Virus record (IMG/VR): IMGVR_UViG_3300035698_014527
Coordinates: 1 to 33,062 of that record
Length of the DNA: 33,062 nucleotides
Strand: one strand, 5' to 3'
Source of the DNA: a virus
How positions within the stretch are numbered: the stretch's first letter is position 1; each line of letters starts with the position of its first letter. Shown here in pieces: positions 5,911 to 13,886 of this stretch. A program made the translations under genes and the position numbers. The notes beneath the pieces are model-generated. The model was not told the DNA's origin. It ran no database searches and was given only the letters and a program-made list of their open reading frames with translations.

Positions 5911-6303
5911 ATGGGCTTCACGGCCTACAAAAAATCTGCCCTCAGTTGGGTCATGCTTAAAAACCCTGACGACGAGGTCGAAGGGTACGCTAGATCGATA
6001 AGGTACAGACAAGCTTTATAGATCGCTTGTCTGTACTACGCCGCAGAAGGTGAGGGTCTTCCGGAAATATATGATAGGGCCAAACTGCTGAGAGAGCTGG
6101 GATGGAAGGTGCATGTCGACCATATCGTACCGTTGAGATCAAAAAATGTATGCGGGCTGCACGTCAGGTGCAACTTACAAATTCTAGGGGAGCGCCCCAA
6201 TCTGGAAAAATCAAACCTCTGGTGGCCGGACATGCCGGAGCGACTGAACTGGCAGATTGGATTCGACATAACCAGCGCGCCTCACCAGCTCACGTTACTG
6301 TGA
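5911..6303 (+). pseudogene. HNH endonuclease interrupted by an in-frame amber codon
   Basis: From ATG 5911 the frame reads MGFTAYKKSALSWVMLK... for 36 codons, meets TAG at 6019-6021, then stays open for 94 codons to TGA 6301-6303. The second part holds the HNH core: VDHIVPL (DH at codons 70-71), CGLHV, NLQIL, then N and KSN, as in the small phage HNH nucleases of about 130 residues near terminases. Such nucleases nick or cut DNA and often assist packaging or act as homing enzymes. TAG is a normal stop elsewhere here (3619, 7249, 18632). The gene is thus a point-mutation pseudogene, a downstream-initiated fragment, or a readthrough gene. The stop lies in the loop of a perfect inverted repeat. 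Confidence 0.75.
6003..6036. repeat. perfect 12-bp inverted repeat around the HNH amber codon
   Basis: GTACAGACAAGC (6003-6014) and GCTTGTCTGTAC (6025-6036) flank a 10-nt loop (TTTATAGATC) that contains the in-frame TAG. No T-run follows, so it is not a standard terminator. It may be an mRNA stem-loop, a protein-binding site or a recombination trace. Confidence 0.9.
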
Positions 6304-6605
6304 GCTACAATTACCGGTGTACCAAAGGCGATTGCAGGAAACGCACGACCCTGCCAAAAATGACGGAGTTCTACTTGAGAGTTCCACCTTGCAAAGGGTG
6401 TGGCAGGAAGCACACGCTCAGCTTAGATCCTGCAGTCAGGAAGCAAACACTCCAGCGTACATGTAAGTGCCGTGGCATCCGCTGGCCTCACCGCGTAGGC
6501 ACCTACTTAAACCAGCTGGAGTTTTGTGATCACGCGAAAGTTGACTTGACTTTTGAGGGTTCCAGAGTGTATGTCATGGCTCCTGAGGATGTTTGCCCAT
6601 TCTAA
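6300..6605 (+). CDS. zinc-ribbon-like Cys-rich protein
   Basis: A 101-residue product. GTG 6300 is chosen because it makes a GTGA junction with the HNH stop and gives a sensible start, [12 protein letters not shown]; an open frame upstream to 6102 overlaps the HNH coding region and is probably not translated. Cysteine pairs C-x4-C (7, 12), C-x2-C (near 31, 34) and C-x-C (near 53, 55), plus later CDH, suggest one or two structural zinc sites. It is the last gene before the late promoter at 6610. Nucleic-acid binding is plausible; function is not known. Confidence 0.6.
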   Translation: MSYNYRCTKGDCRKRTTLPKMTEFYLRVPPCKGCGRKHTLSLDPAVRKQTLQRTCKCRGIRWPHRVGTYLNQLEFCDHAKVDLTFEGSRVYVMAPEDVCPF

Positions 6606-6609
6606 CCTT

Positions 6610-6638
6610 TTGACAAATTGGCTCCGGCCCCCTACACT
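6610..6638 (+). promoter_or_regulatory. strong sigma70-type promoter for the packaging and capsid operon
   Basis: Consensus TTGACA (6610-6615), 17-nt spacer, TACACT (6633-6638). It lies in the only gap between the small-gene operon and the terminase genes, about 30 nt before GTG 6668. The same -10 hexamer recurs at 18669 and 27457. Confidence 0.75.
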
Positions 6639-6667
6639 TTGTAAGAATTAACCTGCAGAGAAGCCGT

Positions 6668-7072
6668 GTGTCTAAAGATTTTGAAAACGTCGGAGCTGAG
6701 AAGCGCCCACCGGCAGGTGAAGATGAGGATGAGGATGAAGGTGAGTTCGAGTTCGATCAGGACGCAAAGCTGGATCTTCGAGAAGAAGTCTTCTCCCAGA
6801 TAGGGCTTCTGAAAGCGATTCGTAAGCACTTGTTCAAGTCTAACGGTGAGCCAAAACGGGACACAGAGTTTAAAGACATCCGTGCGTACTTAAGCTCGAG
6901 CACCCAGCTTTTAGGTATGCTACAAAAATTTGAAGAAGCCCTGAAAACTGATGCTGATTTTGGCAAAGTTGAATTGGCTATGGAAAAGGCTATGGAAGAC
7001 TTCCCTGTGGAAGGATTTGTTGAACGCCTGAGATTTTATTTGAAAGAAATTGCAGACGAGACCCCAGAATGA
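6668..7072 (+). CDS. putative terminase small subunit (oligomerisation part)
   Basis: A 134-residue product starting with GTG at 6668 after a weak AGAGAA. The N-terminus is very acidic (residues 17-31, GEDEDEDEGEFEFDQ), and the rest is helical (residues 35-130). It is the first gene after the late promoter and precedes the large terminase, the position of a small subunit. No helix-turn-helix is evident here, but the next tiny gene has one. The assignment rests on position and helical character, not on a recognised motif. Confidence 0.45.
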   Translation: MSKDFENVGAEKRPPAGEDEDEDEGEFEFDQDAKLDLREEVFSQIGLLKAIRKHLFKSNGEPKRDTEFKDIRAYLSSSTQLLGMLQKFEEALKTDADFGKVELAMEKAMEDFPVEGFVERLRFYLKEIADETPE

Positions 7073-7251
7073 AAACTTATACCGTTGGAGGATCGACGTT
7101 GTCCATTGCAGATTGGGCGCGCAGGGCTGGAATCTCTCGGCAGGCTATGACCCGTCGGGTTAACAATGCCAAAACCCCAGAAGAGCTGGCCAGCAGGCTG
7201 ACCCAGAAAGTGCAACAGGGTCAACGTAACGACCTTGGTAATAAGGGTTAG
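7069..7251 (+). CDS. small helix-turn-helix protein next to terminase
   Basis: A 60-residue product with an ATGA junction to the preceding gene. Residues 10-35 (TLSIADWARRAGISRQAMTR) fit a helix-turn-helix: a helix, the turn at AGIS and a recognition helix with Arg residues. The tail is polar. Directly upstream of the large terminase, it may supply the DNA-recognition function of a small terminase, recognising the packaging site, or act as a minor regulator. Confidence 0.6.
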   Translation: MKTYTVGGSTLSIADWARRAGISRQAMTRRVNNAKTPEELASRLTQKVQQGQRNDLGNKG

Positions 7252-7254
7252 TCA

Positions 7255-9003
7255 GTGGCGCTATCCAAGAAACTGGAAGGATTTTTAGACAGGGTCGGTG
7301 CCATTGGAGACAGATCCACGGCCATGAAACAGTTGTCAGGCTGGATGACCCGAAACCTGAAGTTGAATGGTCGCGCATACACATTCAAGAATCACGAGAT
7401 GCAGGAACACATAGCTTCCGACCAGCATCCGGATAAGGTTGTGAGGAAGTGCTCACAGATAGGCTTGACAGAGTTGTCGCTCAGGCTGACTGCAGCTATT
7501 GCTGCAGTCACTCGATCAAGGATCATATACGTCTTCCCCTCGGCCAAATTTTCGGAGAAAGTTTCAGCTGACAGATTCCTTCCGATTATTCAGGAATCAC
7601 CACTGCTGAGATCCATGCAACACGCTGAAGTCAAATCAGCTTCGATGAGGAAGCTAGGCAACTCCACAATCTATTTTCAAGGAGCCTCTGGCACTACCCA
7701 AGCAATTTCCATACCAGCTACGCATTTGATCGTGGACGAAGAGGACTTCTGTGACCAAGTTGTTCTGGGGCAATTCAACGCACGTCTCAGACACGCTGAA
7801 GAAGACCCAAAGACGGGTATTCGAGGTATGCGCCAAAGGTTCTCTACCCCCACCATACCAGGCTATGGAGTCACAGCGAGGTATGACAACTCAGACCAGA
7901 AGTCCTACATGGTGCAGTGCGACAAATGCAACACATGGCAAGCGCCGGATTACTACACAGATTTCGTGATACCTGGCTTCGATGGCTTGATGGAAGAATT
8001 TGAGAAGACGGATCTGGGCAATCCAAAATTCAACATCGATGGGGCCTACGTTAAATGCCAAAAGTGTGGCACCGATTTGTGGGCGGCCCTGATGAACCCT
8101 GCGAGACGTCAATGGGTGGCCAAGTACCCAGAGAGAATTATGCTTTCAGGTTATGCGGTATCCCCAATCGATGTTCCTCACTACAACAAAGTACCTGCCA
8201 TATTCAGACAGTTGGGGGAGTACACGCTTCAGGATCACCGGAACTTTGTTCTGGGTATGCCCCATGAGGACAAGCACAATTCATTTCTGCTGTCGATATT
8301 TATAAACCGGACAGATGCTTACATCGTGGAGCTCTACGAGGCCAAAGCGGCGGGAGCCATGAGTGGTATCAGATTCGGCATTGACATAGGTAAAATTTCT
8401 CACTTGATTATTGCCAAGCGCCCAAGCAGCAATACCACGGATTTGCACATCATCATGCTGGTGCAACTGTCCATAAAGGATGGATTGTTGTCCGACCAGA
8501 TCCAGACGTATATTGATGCGTACAAACCGGATACCGTGGTGCTCGATGCAGCCCCAGACTTTTCCACCCCGCAAGCCTTGATAGCCAATAACCGGTATGG
8601 TCAGGTGTTCGGGTGCGAATATCAGAAGCACGTCATCGGGGCCTACACGCACATAGACCCTAGGCCCGATGACGGAGTGGTAAAAGCTGGCCGATCAGGA
8701 ACCTTGATGGATACCATGGCCCGCCACAACGCTGGGAAGGTCCACTACCCTATGGGAACCCCTGAAGTGGAAGTTGTTAAAAAACACCTGAAGACTACCA
8801 AGAAATTGGTCAAGACCACGGAACTTGGGGACGTCATTGTTTTCCCCAAACCAGAAGACCCAGATCACTACGTGCATGCTCTGAATTATGTGAATATAGC
8901 CGACACTATTGCCTCGGATCACAGCATCTTGCCCAAGATAATCGGGGTGTTACCTGGGGTCACTGCGGTCAAGATTGGATCTAAAGTCCTGGACAGGCCT
9001 TGA
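7255..9003 (+). CDS. terminase large subunit, GpA family
   Basis: A 582-residue packaging motor starting with GTG at 7255 (AAGGG upstream). It cuts concatemers and pumps DNA into proheads with ATP. The ATPase half shows an atypical Walker A-like KCSQIGLTE (65-73), as in lambda A relatives lacking a classical P-loop, and a Walker B HLIVDEED (157-164). A zinc-ribbon-like pair follows: CDKC (222-225) and CQKC (268-271). The nuclease half has acidic residues in GIDIGK (D377) and VVLDAAPDF (D431), then DHYVHALNY near residue 542. Length is slightly below lambda A (641). Its family suggests cos-type cutting, but no cos site is identified here. Confidence 0.93.
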   Translation: MALSKKLEGFLDRVGAIGDRSTAMKQLSGWMTRNLKLNGRAYTFKNHEMQEHIASDQHPDKVVRKCSQIGLTELSLRLTAAIAAVTRSRIIYVFPSAKFSEKVSADRFLPIIQESPLLRSMQHAEVKSASMRKLGNSTIYFQGASGTTQAISIPATHLIVDEEDFCDQVVLGQFNARLRHAEEDPKTGIRGMRQRFSTPTIPGYGVTARYDNSDQKSYMVQCDKCNTWQAPDYYTDFVIPGFDGLMEEFEKTDLGNPKFNIDGAYVKCQKCGTDLWAALMNPARRQWVAKYPERIMLSGYAVSPIDVPHYNKVPAIFRQLGEYTLQDHRNFVLGMPHEDKHNSFLLSIFINRTDAYIVELYEAKAAGAMSGIRFGIDIGKISHLIIAKRPSSNTTDLHIIMLVQLSIKDGLLSDQIQTYIDAYKPDTVVLDAAPDFSTPQALIANNRYGQVFGCEYQKHVIGAYTHIDPRPDDGVVKAGRSGTLMDTMARHNAGKVHYPMGTPEVEVVKKHLKTTKKLVKTTELGDVIVFPKPEDPDHYVHALNYVNIADTIASDHSILPKIIGVLPGVTAVKIGSKVLDRP

Positions 9004-9057
9004 CTTTGATAACTGGGTGCTCGATTATCCGCTTAATTCTCACCAAGATTTGAATTG

Positions 9058-10494
9058 ATGGCTGAACCGTCCACCTCGAAAACTATAGTACTGCCCAGAA
9101 ATGTAACGTCTGTAGTGAAGTCGAGAACTGTGGAATCTGCAGCGGCTTCTGGGTCTCCGATCCTAAATCCAGACAAGACGTGGGTTACCCGAGACCCCAG
9201 AACTCAGCGAGCTCAGGGCCAAGTTGTAGCTGCCATCAGAACGTTGGCAAAAGAAAACGGTAATCTGTCTACAGCTGTTTTCCACATGGTGCAGATAGCC
9301 AATTCAAAAATTAAAGTCGCTGCTTACGTTCCTGGTACCACGGAATTTTCCGAGGAAGGGACTATTTTGGCCAGAAACATAATCGCCAGTATGGACACGC
9401 TATACGACTACACTCTGGGGTTTGGCAAGAAGCGGCCAATCGCTATGCTGATTCAGACCCTGTTGAGAGAGGCCGCCATTACCGGTGGGTGCTCCATGGA
9501 GCTGGTACTGGACAAAGCAAGATTCCCAGAAAAATTCCAAGCAGTCGACTATTCGACGCTGGAGTGGGTGTCTGATGGTAAAGGCAGTAAGTACCCTCGC
9601 CAGACTGGGTTTGGCGATCCAATACCGCTAAACATTCCAACGTTCTATGCAGAGTCTCTGCATCAAGAACTTAACACAGCCTACGGCACTTCGATATTCA
9701 GGGCTTCCTTGGACTCGCTATTCGCGTCATCTGACTTTATCGCGGATATGCGTCGGGTACTGTTCAAGTCTGGGCACTCAAGATTAGTGGCAGTTCTAGA
9801 CTCTGAGAAGATACGCGCTTCAGCACCTAAAGATGTTCAGGACGACGACAAGAAGTTGCTGGCGTTCATGAATGAGGTGAAAACCTCAGTGGAAGAGACC
9901 CTGAAAGGTATCGCCCCAGAGGATGCTGTGGTTTCTTTCGATTCTGTAGACTTTGAAACTCAGGACATAGGAAAGACCAAAACTGATTACACGGGTTTGA
10001 TGACCTCCATGGCTAATATGGAAGCCACAGGGCTGAAGACTCCCCCGTCTGTGCTGGGTATGCGCGCAGCTGGGTCTCAGAGCCTTTCCAACACTGAGAC
10101 ATTGATATTTCTGAAGACTGCTGGAGCATTGCAGACCCCAGTCAGCTCAGTGATGAGCCGAGGATTGACTACGGCTTGTAGGTTGTATGGTAGTGACGTT
10201 TACGTGAAGCTGGAATTTGAACCTATAGATCTTAGGCCGGAATCAGAGCTCGAGGCCTTCAAAACCATGAAGGAAGCCAGAATACTCAGACGCCTTAGTC
10301 TCGGGTTAATTACGGATGCTCAGGCGTATTACGAGTTAGACATTCCGTACAATCTTGGGGCACCTAAATTGTCCGGCACCAACTTTGATGTTGAAACTTC
10401 TCAGCAGGACACTTCCACTACTCGAGGGGGCGCTGAGGACAATCTGCAGCCAGGGCAAGACTCCCCTAGAAAAGCTGGTGGGGATTCTCAGTGA
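9058..10494 (+). CDS. portal protein
   Basis: A 478-residue protein starting MAEPSTSKT at ATG 9058; a TTG one codon upstream is less likely. It follows the large terminase and precedes the protease, the lambda B position, and its size fits a portal of the lambda/HK97 type that forms the dodecameric DNA channel. Mid-protein features such as GTSIFRASLDSL, the charged helical stretch at 265-295 and MRAAGSQSLSNTETLIFLK (about 340-358) fit the wing, stem and clip regions. The C-terminal 40 residues are polar, Gln/Ser/Gly-rich and probably disordered. No Shine-Dalgarno is visible. The 54-nt gap before it holds nothing recognisable, and no lambda W-like gene is present. Confidence 0.88.
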   Translation: MAEPSTSKTIVLPRNVTSVVKSRTVESAAASGSPILNPDKTWVTRDPRTQRAQGQVVAAIRTLAKENGNLSTAVFHMVQIANSKIKVAAYVPGTTEFSEEGTILARNIIASMDTLYDYTLGFGKKRPIAMLIQTLLREAAITGGCSMELVLDKARFPEKFQAVDYSTLEWVSDGKGSKYPRQTGFGDPIPLNIPTFYAESLHQELNTAYGTSIFRASLDSLFASSDFIADMRRVLFKSGHSRLVAVLDSEKIRASAPKDVQDDDKKLLAFMNEVKTSVEETLKGIAPEDAVVSFDSVDFETQDIGKTKTDYTGLMTSMANMEATGLKTPPSVLGMRAAGSQSLSNTETLIFLKTAGALQTPVSSVMSRGLTTACRLYGSDVYVKLEFEPIDLRPESELEAFKTMKEARILRRLSLGLITDAQAYYELDIPYNLGAPKLSGTNFDVETSQQDTSTTRGGAEDNLQPGQDSPRKAGGDSQ

Positions 10495-10501
10495 TATTAA
10501 C

Positions 10502-10530
10502 TTGCACATTATTTTATAAATTGGTACTTT
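10502..10530 (+). promoter_or_regulatory. weak promoter-like pair upstream of the protease
   Basis: TTGCAC (10502-10507), 17 nt, TACTTT (10525-10530). The predicted start falls on or beside the A of ATG 10537, and no Shine-Dalgarno precedes that ATG, so a leaderless message is conceivable. Each hexamer matches consensus at only 3 of 6 positions. Confidence 0.25.
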
Positions 10531-10536
10531 CCGCAC

Positions 10537-12057
10537 ATGCCTACTAGTATTTCATCCAAAGACGTAACCTGTTGGCTCGGCAGTCAGCAGAGCTTAGAGA
10601 TAGTTTTGAATGCCCAAGAAGAATTCAGGGGCAAAGTCTACTCGGGCGAAGATGATGATGATGACGGGGTGCGCAGCCGCATACTTTCTGTAGTCGGGCC
10701 GGTGGCCACAGTGGCCGTACACGGCAGTCTGACTAACGACGACAGTTTCTGGAACTGGCTCTTCGGGATAACCTCGTATAACGATATCCGGAATGCTCTC
10801 GTAGAAGCTGTAGAAAACGCAGAAGTGACTGACATACTTTTGGATATAGATTCCCCTGGTGGAGATGCAAAAGGCATCAACGAACTGTGTGACTTCATTA
10901 AACTTGTTTCAGCCAACCACAAACCCATAACAACCTACATTTCTGGGTCGGCTTCTTCGGCAGCCTATTGGATAGCTTCGGCCACTAACAGGATCTCTGG
11001 CCCTAAAATGTCAGAAGCTGGTAGCATCGGAGTCATAGCCATCGTGCTGGAACAGACTAAGATGCTGGAACAGCGCGGGATAACTGCCCATGTTTTCAGG
11101 GCTGGTAAATATAAAGCATTAGGCAACCCTTTCGAAGAGCTGTCTGAAGACGGCAAGAAGGTCATCCAAGACAAAGTCGACACTATTGAAGGCTTTTTTC
11201 TAGATGACATTGCCATTAACCGGAGTATGGATAGATCCAGCCTAAAGTTAAAAGCAGGCGAAGGCCTAGTGTTCTTCGCTTCAGACGCAGTAGCCAATGG
11301 TTTGATGGATGAAGTTTTAGCCTTTGATGAGCTTTTTAGCCGTCTTGTCAAAGCAAGTAATTCGAATTCGGCTGGTAGAGAAATTTTAACCGAGGATACA
11401 AACATGGGTCTTAAAAAAGTTTTAACCCCAGCTGCAATTGCAGCTATAGCCGGTGGAGCCACTGCTGAGCAAGCCACCGAATTGATGGCTAACGAAGCAG
11501 AACCTACTGAAGCTGAAATTGCTGCAGCCGCTGAAGCTGAAACTGCCCGGCTGGCTGAAGAAGCTGAGACTGCGCGTCTGGCTGAAGAAGGTGCTGGCGA
11601 AGGTGTTGAGCAAACTGAAGCAGAGATTGCTGCAGCTGCTGAAGCCACAGAAACAGCCCGTCTGGAGGCTGAATCCAAGACCGCTGCTGAAGCTGGCGGG
11701 CTGGTCGCACATCTGAAGGAAGAGAACACCACTCTTCGGGAAGAAAATTCAAAATTAAAGGGTGAAGTTGCAGCCAGCGCTTTGGCTTTGACCAACGAAA
11801 CTGCCCTCAAAACTCTTGTCGCTGAATACGTCGGGAACATGTGTGTCGCCTTAGGCGCAACACCTATGGACTTGTCAGCTATGGACACGTCTGTTATTTT
11901 GTCGCAATATACAGAGGTTAGAAAGAAGTACACAGGAAGATTCACTCCTGGGGCTTCCGCGCAAACCAGCGACGAGGATGAAAATGGTGAGTCAGCAGGC
12001 AACTTTGATGACAGGTCTCCAGTTCACAAAGCCTCAGTGGCAGCGAACAAAATTTAA
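10537..12057 (+). CDS. prohead protease (S49/SppA-like) fused to scaffold domain
   Basis: A 506-residue protein of the lambda gpC type. Residues 50-285 are an S49 serine-lysine peptidase: DIDSPGGD (103-110), SGSASSAAYWIA with the likely nucleophile Ser141, and GKYKALGNPFE with the likely catalytic Lys193. The enzyme matures the prohead by cutting scaffold and itself. The C-terminal 217 residues are an Ala/Glu-rich coiled-coil scaffold that can also be made alone from ATG 11404. A short Asp run (39-43) precedes the peptidase. The gene lies between portal and decoration protein, as expected. No Shine-Dalgarno is seen at 10537. Confidence 0.9.
   Translation: MPTSISSKDVTCWLGSQQSLEIVLNAQEEFRGKVYSGEDDDDDGVRSRILSVVGPVATVAVHGSLTNDDSFWNWLFGITSYNDIRNALVEAVENAEVTDILLDIDSPGGDAKGINELCDFIKLVSANHKPITTYISGSASSAAYWIASATNRISGPKMSEAGSIGVIAIVLEQTKMLEQRGITAHVFRAGKYKALGNPFEELSEDGKKVIQDKVDTIEGFFLDDIAINRSMDRSSLKLKAGEGLVFFASDAVANGLMDEVLAFDELFSRLVKASNSNSAGREILTEDTNMGLKKVLTPAAIAAIAGGATAEQATELMANEAEPTEAEIAAAAEAETARLAEEAETARLAEEGAGEGVEQTEAEIAAAAEATETARLEAESKTAAEAGGLVAHLKEENTTLREENSKLKGEVAASALALTNETALKTLVAEYVGNMCVALGATPMDLSAMDTSVILSQYTEVRKKYTGRFTPGASAQTSDEDENGESAGNFDDRSPVHKASVAANKI
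11404..12057 (+). CDS. nested in-frame scaffold protein (Nu3-like)
   Basis: ATG 11404 lies in the protease frame with GAGG (11392-11395) 8 nt upstream, which would give a 217-residue scaffold protein, as lambda Nu3 is made from within C. It begins MGLKKVLTPAAIAAIAGG, runs through Ala/Glu repeats (two copies of TEAEIAAAAEA and tandem AETARLAEE), a leucine-zipper stretch (HLKEENTTLREENSKLKGE) and a hydrophilic C-terminus, where scaffolds usually bind capsid protein. It would shape the prohead and be removed before DNA entry. Confidence 0.75.
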   Translation: MGLKKVLTPAAIAAIAGGATAEQATELMANEAEPTEAEIAAAAEAETARLAEEAETARLAEEGAGEGVEQTEAEIAAAAEATETARLEAESKTAAEAGGLVAHLKEENTTLREENSKLKGEVAASALALTNETALKTLVAEYVGNMCVALGATPMDLSAMDTSVILSQYTEVRKKYTGRFTPGASAQTSDEDENGESAGNFDDRSPVHKASVAANKI

Positions 12058-12078
12058 CTTTAACTTATAGGTGTAAAA

Positions 12079-12543
12079 ATGGGTACTACCACTTTTAATC
12101 GCTCGCTGTTAACTGACGTTTCCCTGATGGGAATCATCACTGACTTGCTGGGTACGAACTCTCGGGATTTTTCCAGCGCATTTGATGTGGGCAAAGGCGT
12201 TAAACTAGGCACGGCCGCTTATGTGGTGCCCTCCGCTGGAGATGAAATCGAAGGCATTGTCAATTCTGTTGAGCCAGGAACGCTTAACACAGGATTTAGC
12301 TGGGGCGGTATCCAGACTAAAGGCCGAGCGATTGTGACCGTTGGTGCAAACCAAACGTCTACCATCACTGTTGGCGGATTTGTCTGTAACGACACCCCCA
12401 TCGCGTTAGGCACTGCGGGGCTGCTTCAGGTGCTAGACACCGGAACCGGTTACACAGCTCCGTCTGACTTCATGTGGCGGGTAATCGCCATCCTATCGGG
12501 CACTGGCGTTGTTGGTGACTCCGTACTGATTGAACGTGTGTAA
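12079..12543 (+). CDS. capsid decoration/stabilisation protein (gpD-like position)
   Basis: A 154-residue, Gly/Thr/Val-rich protein with few charged residues, sitting between the scaffold and the major capsid gene, the place of lambda D. Such proteins bind the expanded capsid at its three-fold sites and stabilise it. The predicted beta-rich sequence (AYVVPSAGDEIEGIVNSVEP, then RAIVTVGANQTSTITVGGFV) fits a small beta barrel. AGGTG lies 7 nt before the ATG. Assignment is by position and composition. Confidence 0.72.
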   Translation: MGTTTFNRSLLTDVSLMGIITDLLGTNSRDFSSAFDVGKGVKLGTAAYVVPSAGDEIEGIVNSVEPGTLNTGFSWGGIQTKGRAIVTVGANQTSTITVGGFVCNDTPIALGTAGLLQVLDTGTGYTAPSDFMWRVIAILSGTGVVGDSVLIERV

Positions 12544-12558
12544 TCGGAGTATACGAAC

Positions 12559-13755
12559 ATGAGCATGAAAACAAAATTTACATTCTCGGATAACACTGGG
12601 GCTCGTCAGGAAGGTGAAGTTGACCTGACTGACTATCGAGTAGCTGCAGGCATGGGCCTGAGTTTGTCACAAATGCTGTCTCAGAAGTATGCGACGGACG
12701 AGTCAAAATATGGCAGTGTGCTCTCGCAGGCATTGGCATCTAACGGGCTGGTCTTGAATTCAGATCACAACATGGGAATCCATGCCACTAAGTTGTCCGA
12801 CGTGTTTAACGGCACACGGATACAAGCGGGTGCTTTGACTTCTCCAGACGGGACAGGTAATGCCACCCCAGCTGGTCGGATCTTCTTCCCTGAGGTAATC
12901 CTGCAAACCATCGCAGCTGCGCTTACGGTGAACAAAGGTGACTTCTTTGAGGGCTTCGAGAGTCTTCTTGGTGGTACAGAAACTGTCAATGCTCCGGAAT
13001 TCAAACGGGCTCGCATTCATTTGACTGCGCCTGAAAATTCAGAGTCCATGGGTACAGCTCAACTTGCTGAGCCACCAAGCATGGTTAGCATCACTGCTGC
13101 GAACACCACTACAGCCATCCCTACCAAGGCGATTGGACTTATGGTGTCTGATCAGGCATTGGCCAACACTTCATTTGATTTAGTCAACACAGTCATGTCT
13201 AAGCAGGCATACGGGGAGCGCGTTCGTCGGGTTGAAGCTCAGCTTTCTGATGTTATCAATGGTAACACTGACTTGGATGCGGATATGACAGCCCTGCCGA
13301 CTTTCTTGGCATCTACGTTGGACGCGGCTTCTACTACTGCGGCCAACTTCAGCCAGAAAGCATGGATTCACTTCCTGCGGGATAACTACCAGACTATGTC
13401 TGTTACCAATGTCCTGATGGGCATCGATACGGCTCTGGATGTTGAAAACCGCAACAACAAGCCGAACAACATGAACGACGATCCACGCAGCCCGCGTATC
13501 GATTCGCTGTTCAATATTGACAATTTGGGTATCACTCCTCCACGAGTGTTCCTGGTTTCAAATTCGGTCGTCCCTGCCAACCGTATAGTGGGCTTGGATA
13601 ACAAGTACGCGCTACGTCGATACATTAACGTTTCCGCAAACTACGAAGCGATTGAGTCGTTTGTCCTACGTCGGGCTAAAGGCTTCCGTGTCGACCACGG
13701 TGAGGCGGTCACTCGGCTGTTTGATGATGCCTTCACCGTAATGGATACAGTGTAA
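12559..13755 (+). CDS. major capsid protein, HK97 fold
   Basis: A 398-residue product starting MSMKTKFTF, with GGAG 10 nt upstream; an in-frame ATG two codons on is possible. It occupies the lambda E position directly after the decoration gene and before a strong terminator. The N-terminal 90 residues are charged and mixed. The middle contains strand-like and helical parts (FFPEVILQTIAAALTVNKGDFF and DQALANTSFDLVNTVMSKQAYGERVRRVEAQLSDVI), consistent with an E-loop and spine helix, and the end (FVLRRAKGFRVDHGEAVTR) resembles a P-domain strand. Individual residues do not prove the fold; order and size do most of the work. Confidence 0.85.
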   Translation: MSMKTKFTFSDNTGARQEGEVDLTDYRVAAGMGLSLSQMLSQKYATDESKYGSVLSQALASNGLVLNSDHNMGIHATKLSDVFNGTRIQAGALTSPDGTGNATPAGRIFFPEVILQTIAAALTVNKGDFFEGFESLLGGTETVNAPEFKRARIHLTAPENSESMGTAQLAEPPSMVSITAANTTTAIPTKAIGLMVSDQALANTSFDLVNTVMSKQAYGERVRRVEAQLSDVINGNTDLDADMTALPTFLASTLDAASTTAANFSQKAWIHFLRDNYQTMSVTNVLMGIDTALDVENRNNKPNNMNDDPRSPRIDSLFNIDNLGITPPRVFLVSNSVVPANRIVGLDNKYALRRYINVSANYEAIESFVLRRAKGFRVDHGEAVTRLFDDAFTVMDTV

Positions 13756-13780
13756 TAACAGGCACATAGGCTGTAACAAA

Positions 13781-13806
13781 AGGCCGTCCAATTGGACGGC
13801 CTTTTT
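13781..13806 (+). terminator. intrinsic terminator after the major capsid gene
   Basis: AGGCCGTCC (13781-13789) pairs perfectly with GGACGGCCT (13794-13802) around AATT, and T-richness follows (CTTTTTAG). The 22-nt element is a perfect palindrome flanked by A and T runs, so it may stop transcription from both strands. Confidence 0.9.
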
Positions 13807-13819
13807 AGTTGTACCTGAA

Positions 13820-13848
13820 TAGACATAACGCTCTTGATGGATTACCAT
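13820..13848 (+). promoter_or_regulatory. sigma70-type promoter for the connector and tail operon
   Basis: TAGACA (13820-13825), 17-nt spacer, TACCAT (13843-13848), located just past the capsid terminator and 38 nt before ATG 13887. It would restart transcription after the terminator. An overlapping weaker pair, TTGATG (13834) with GATAAA (13858), is the alternative. Confidence 0.55.
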
Positions 13849-13886
13849 CGGGACTCTGATAAAACCATCACCCACTGGAGATTCGC

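Noticed and set aside
6102-6299. Upstream part of the zinc-ribbon-like frame, possible start at 6102
   Set aside because: Fully overlaps the HNH coding frame; the GTGA junction at 6300 gives a better start.
9004-9057. Lambda W-like head-tail joining gene between terminase and portal
   Set aside because: The 54-nt gap is too short and holds no open frame of use.
10965-12002. 345-codon minus-strand frame opposite the protease and scaffold
   Set aside because: Very Ser/Ala-rich mirror of an Ala/Glu-rich coding region; all other evidence supports the + strand genes.
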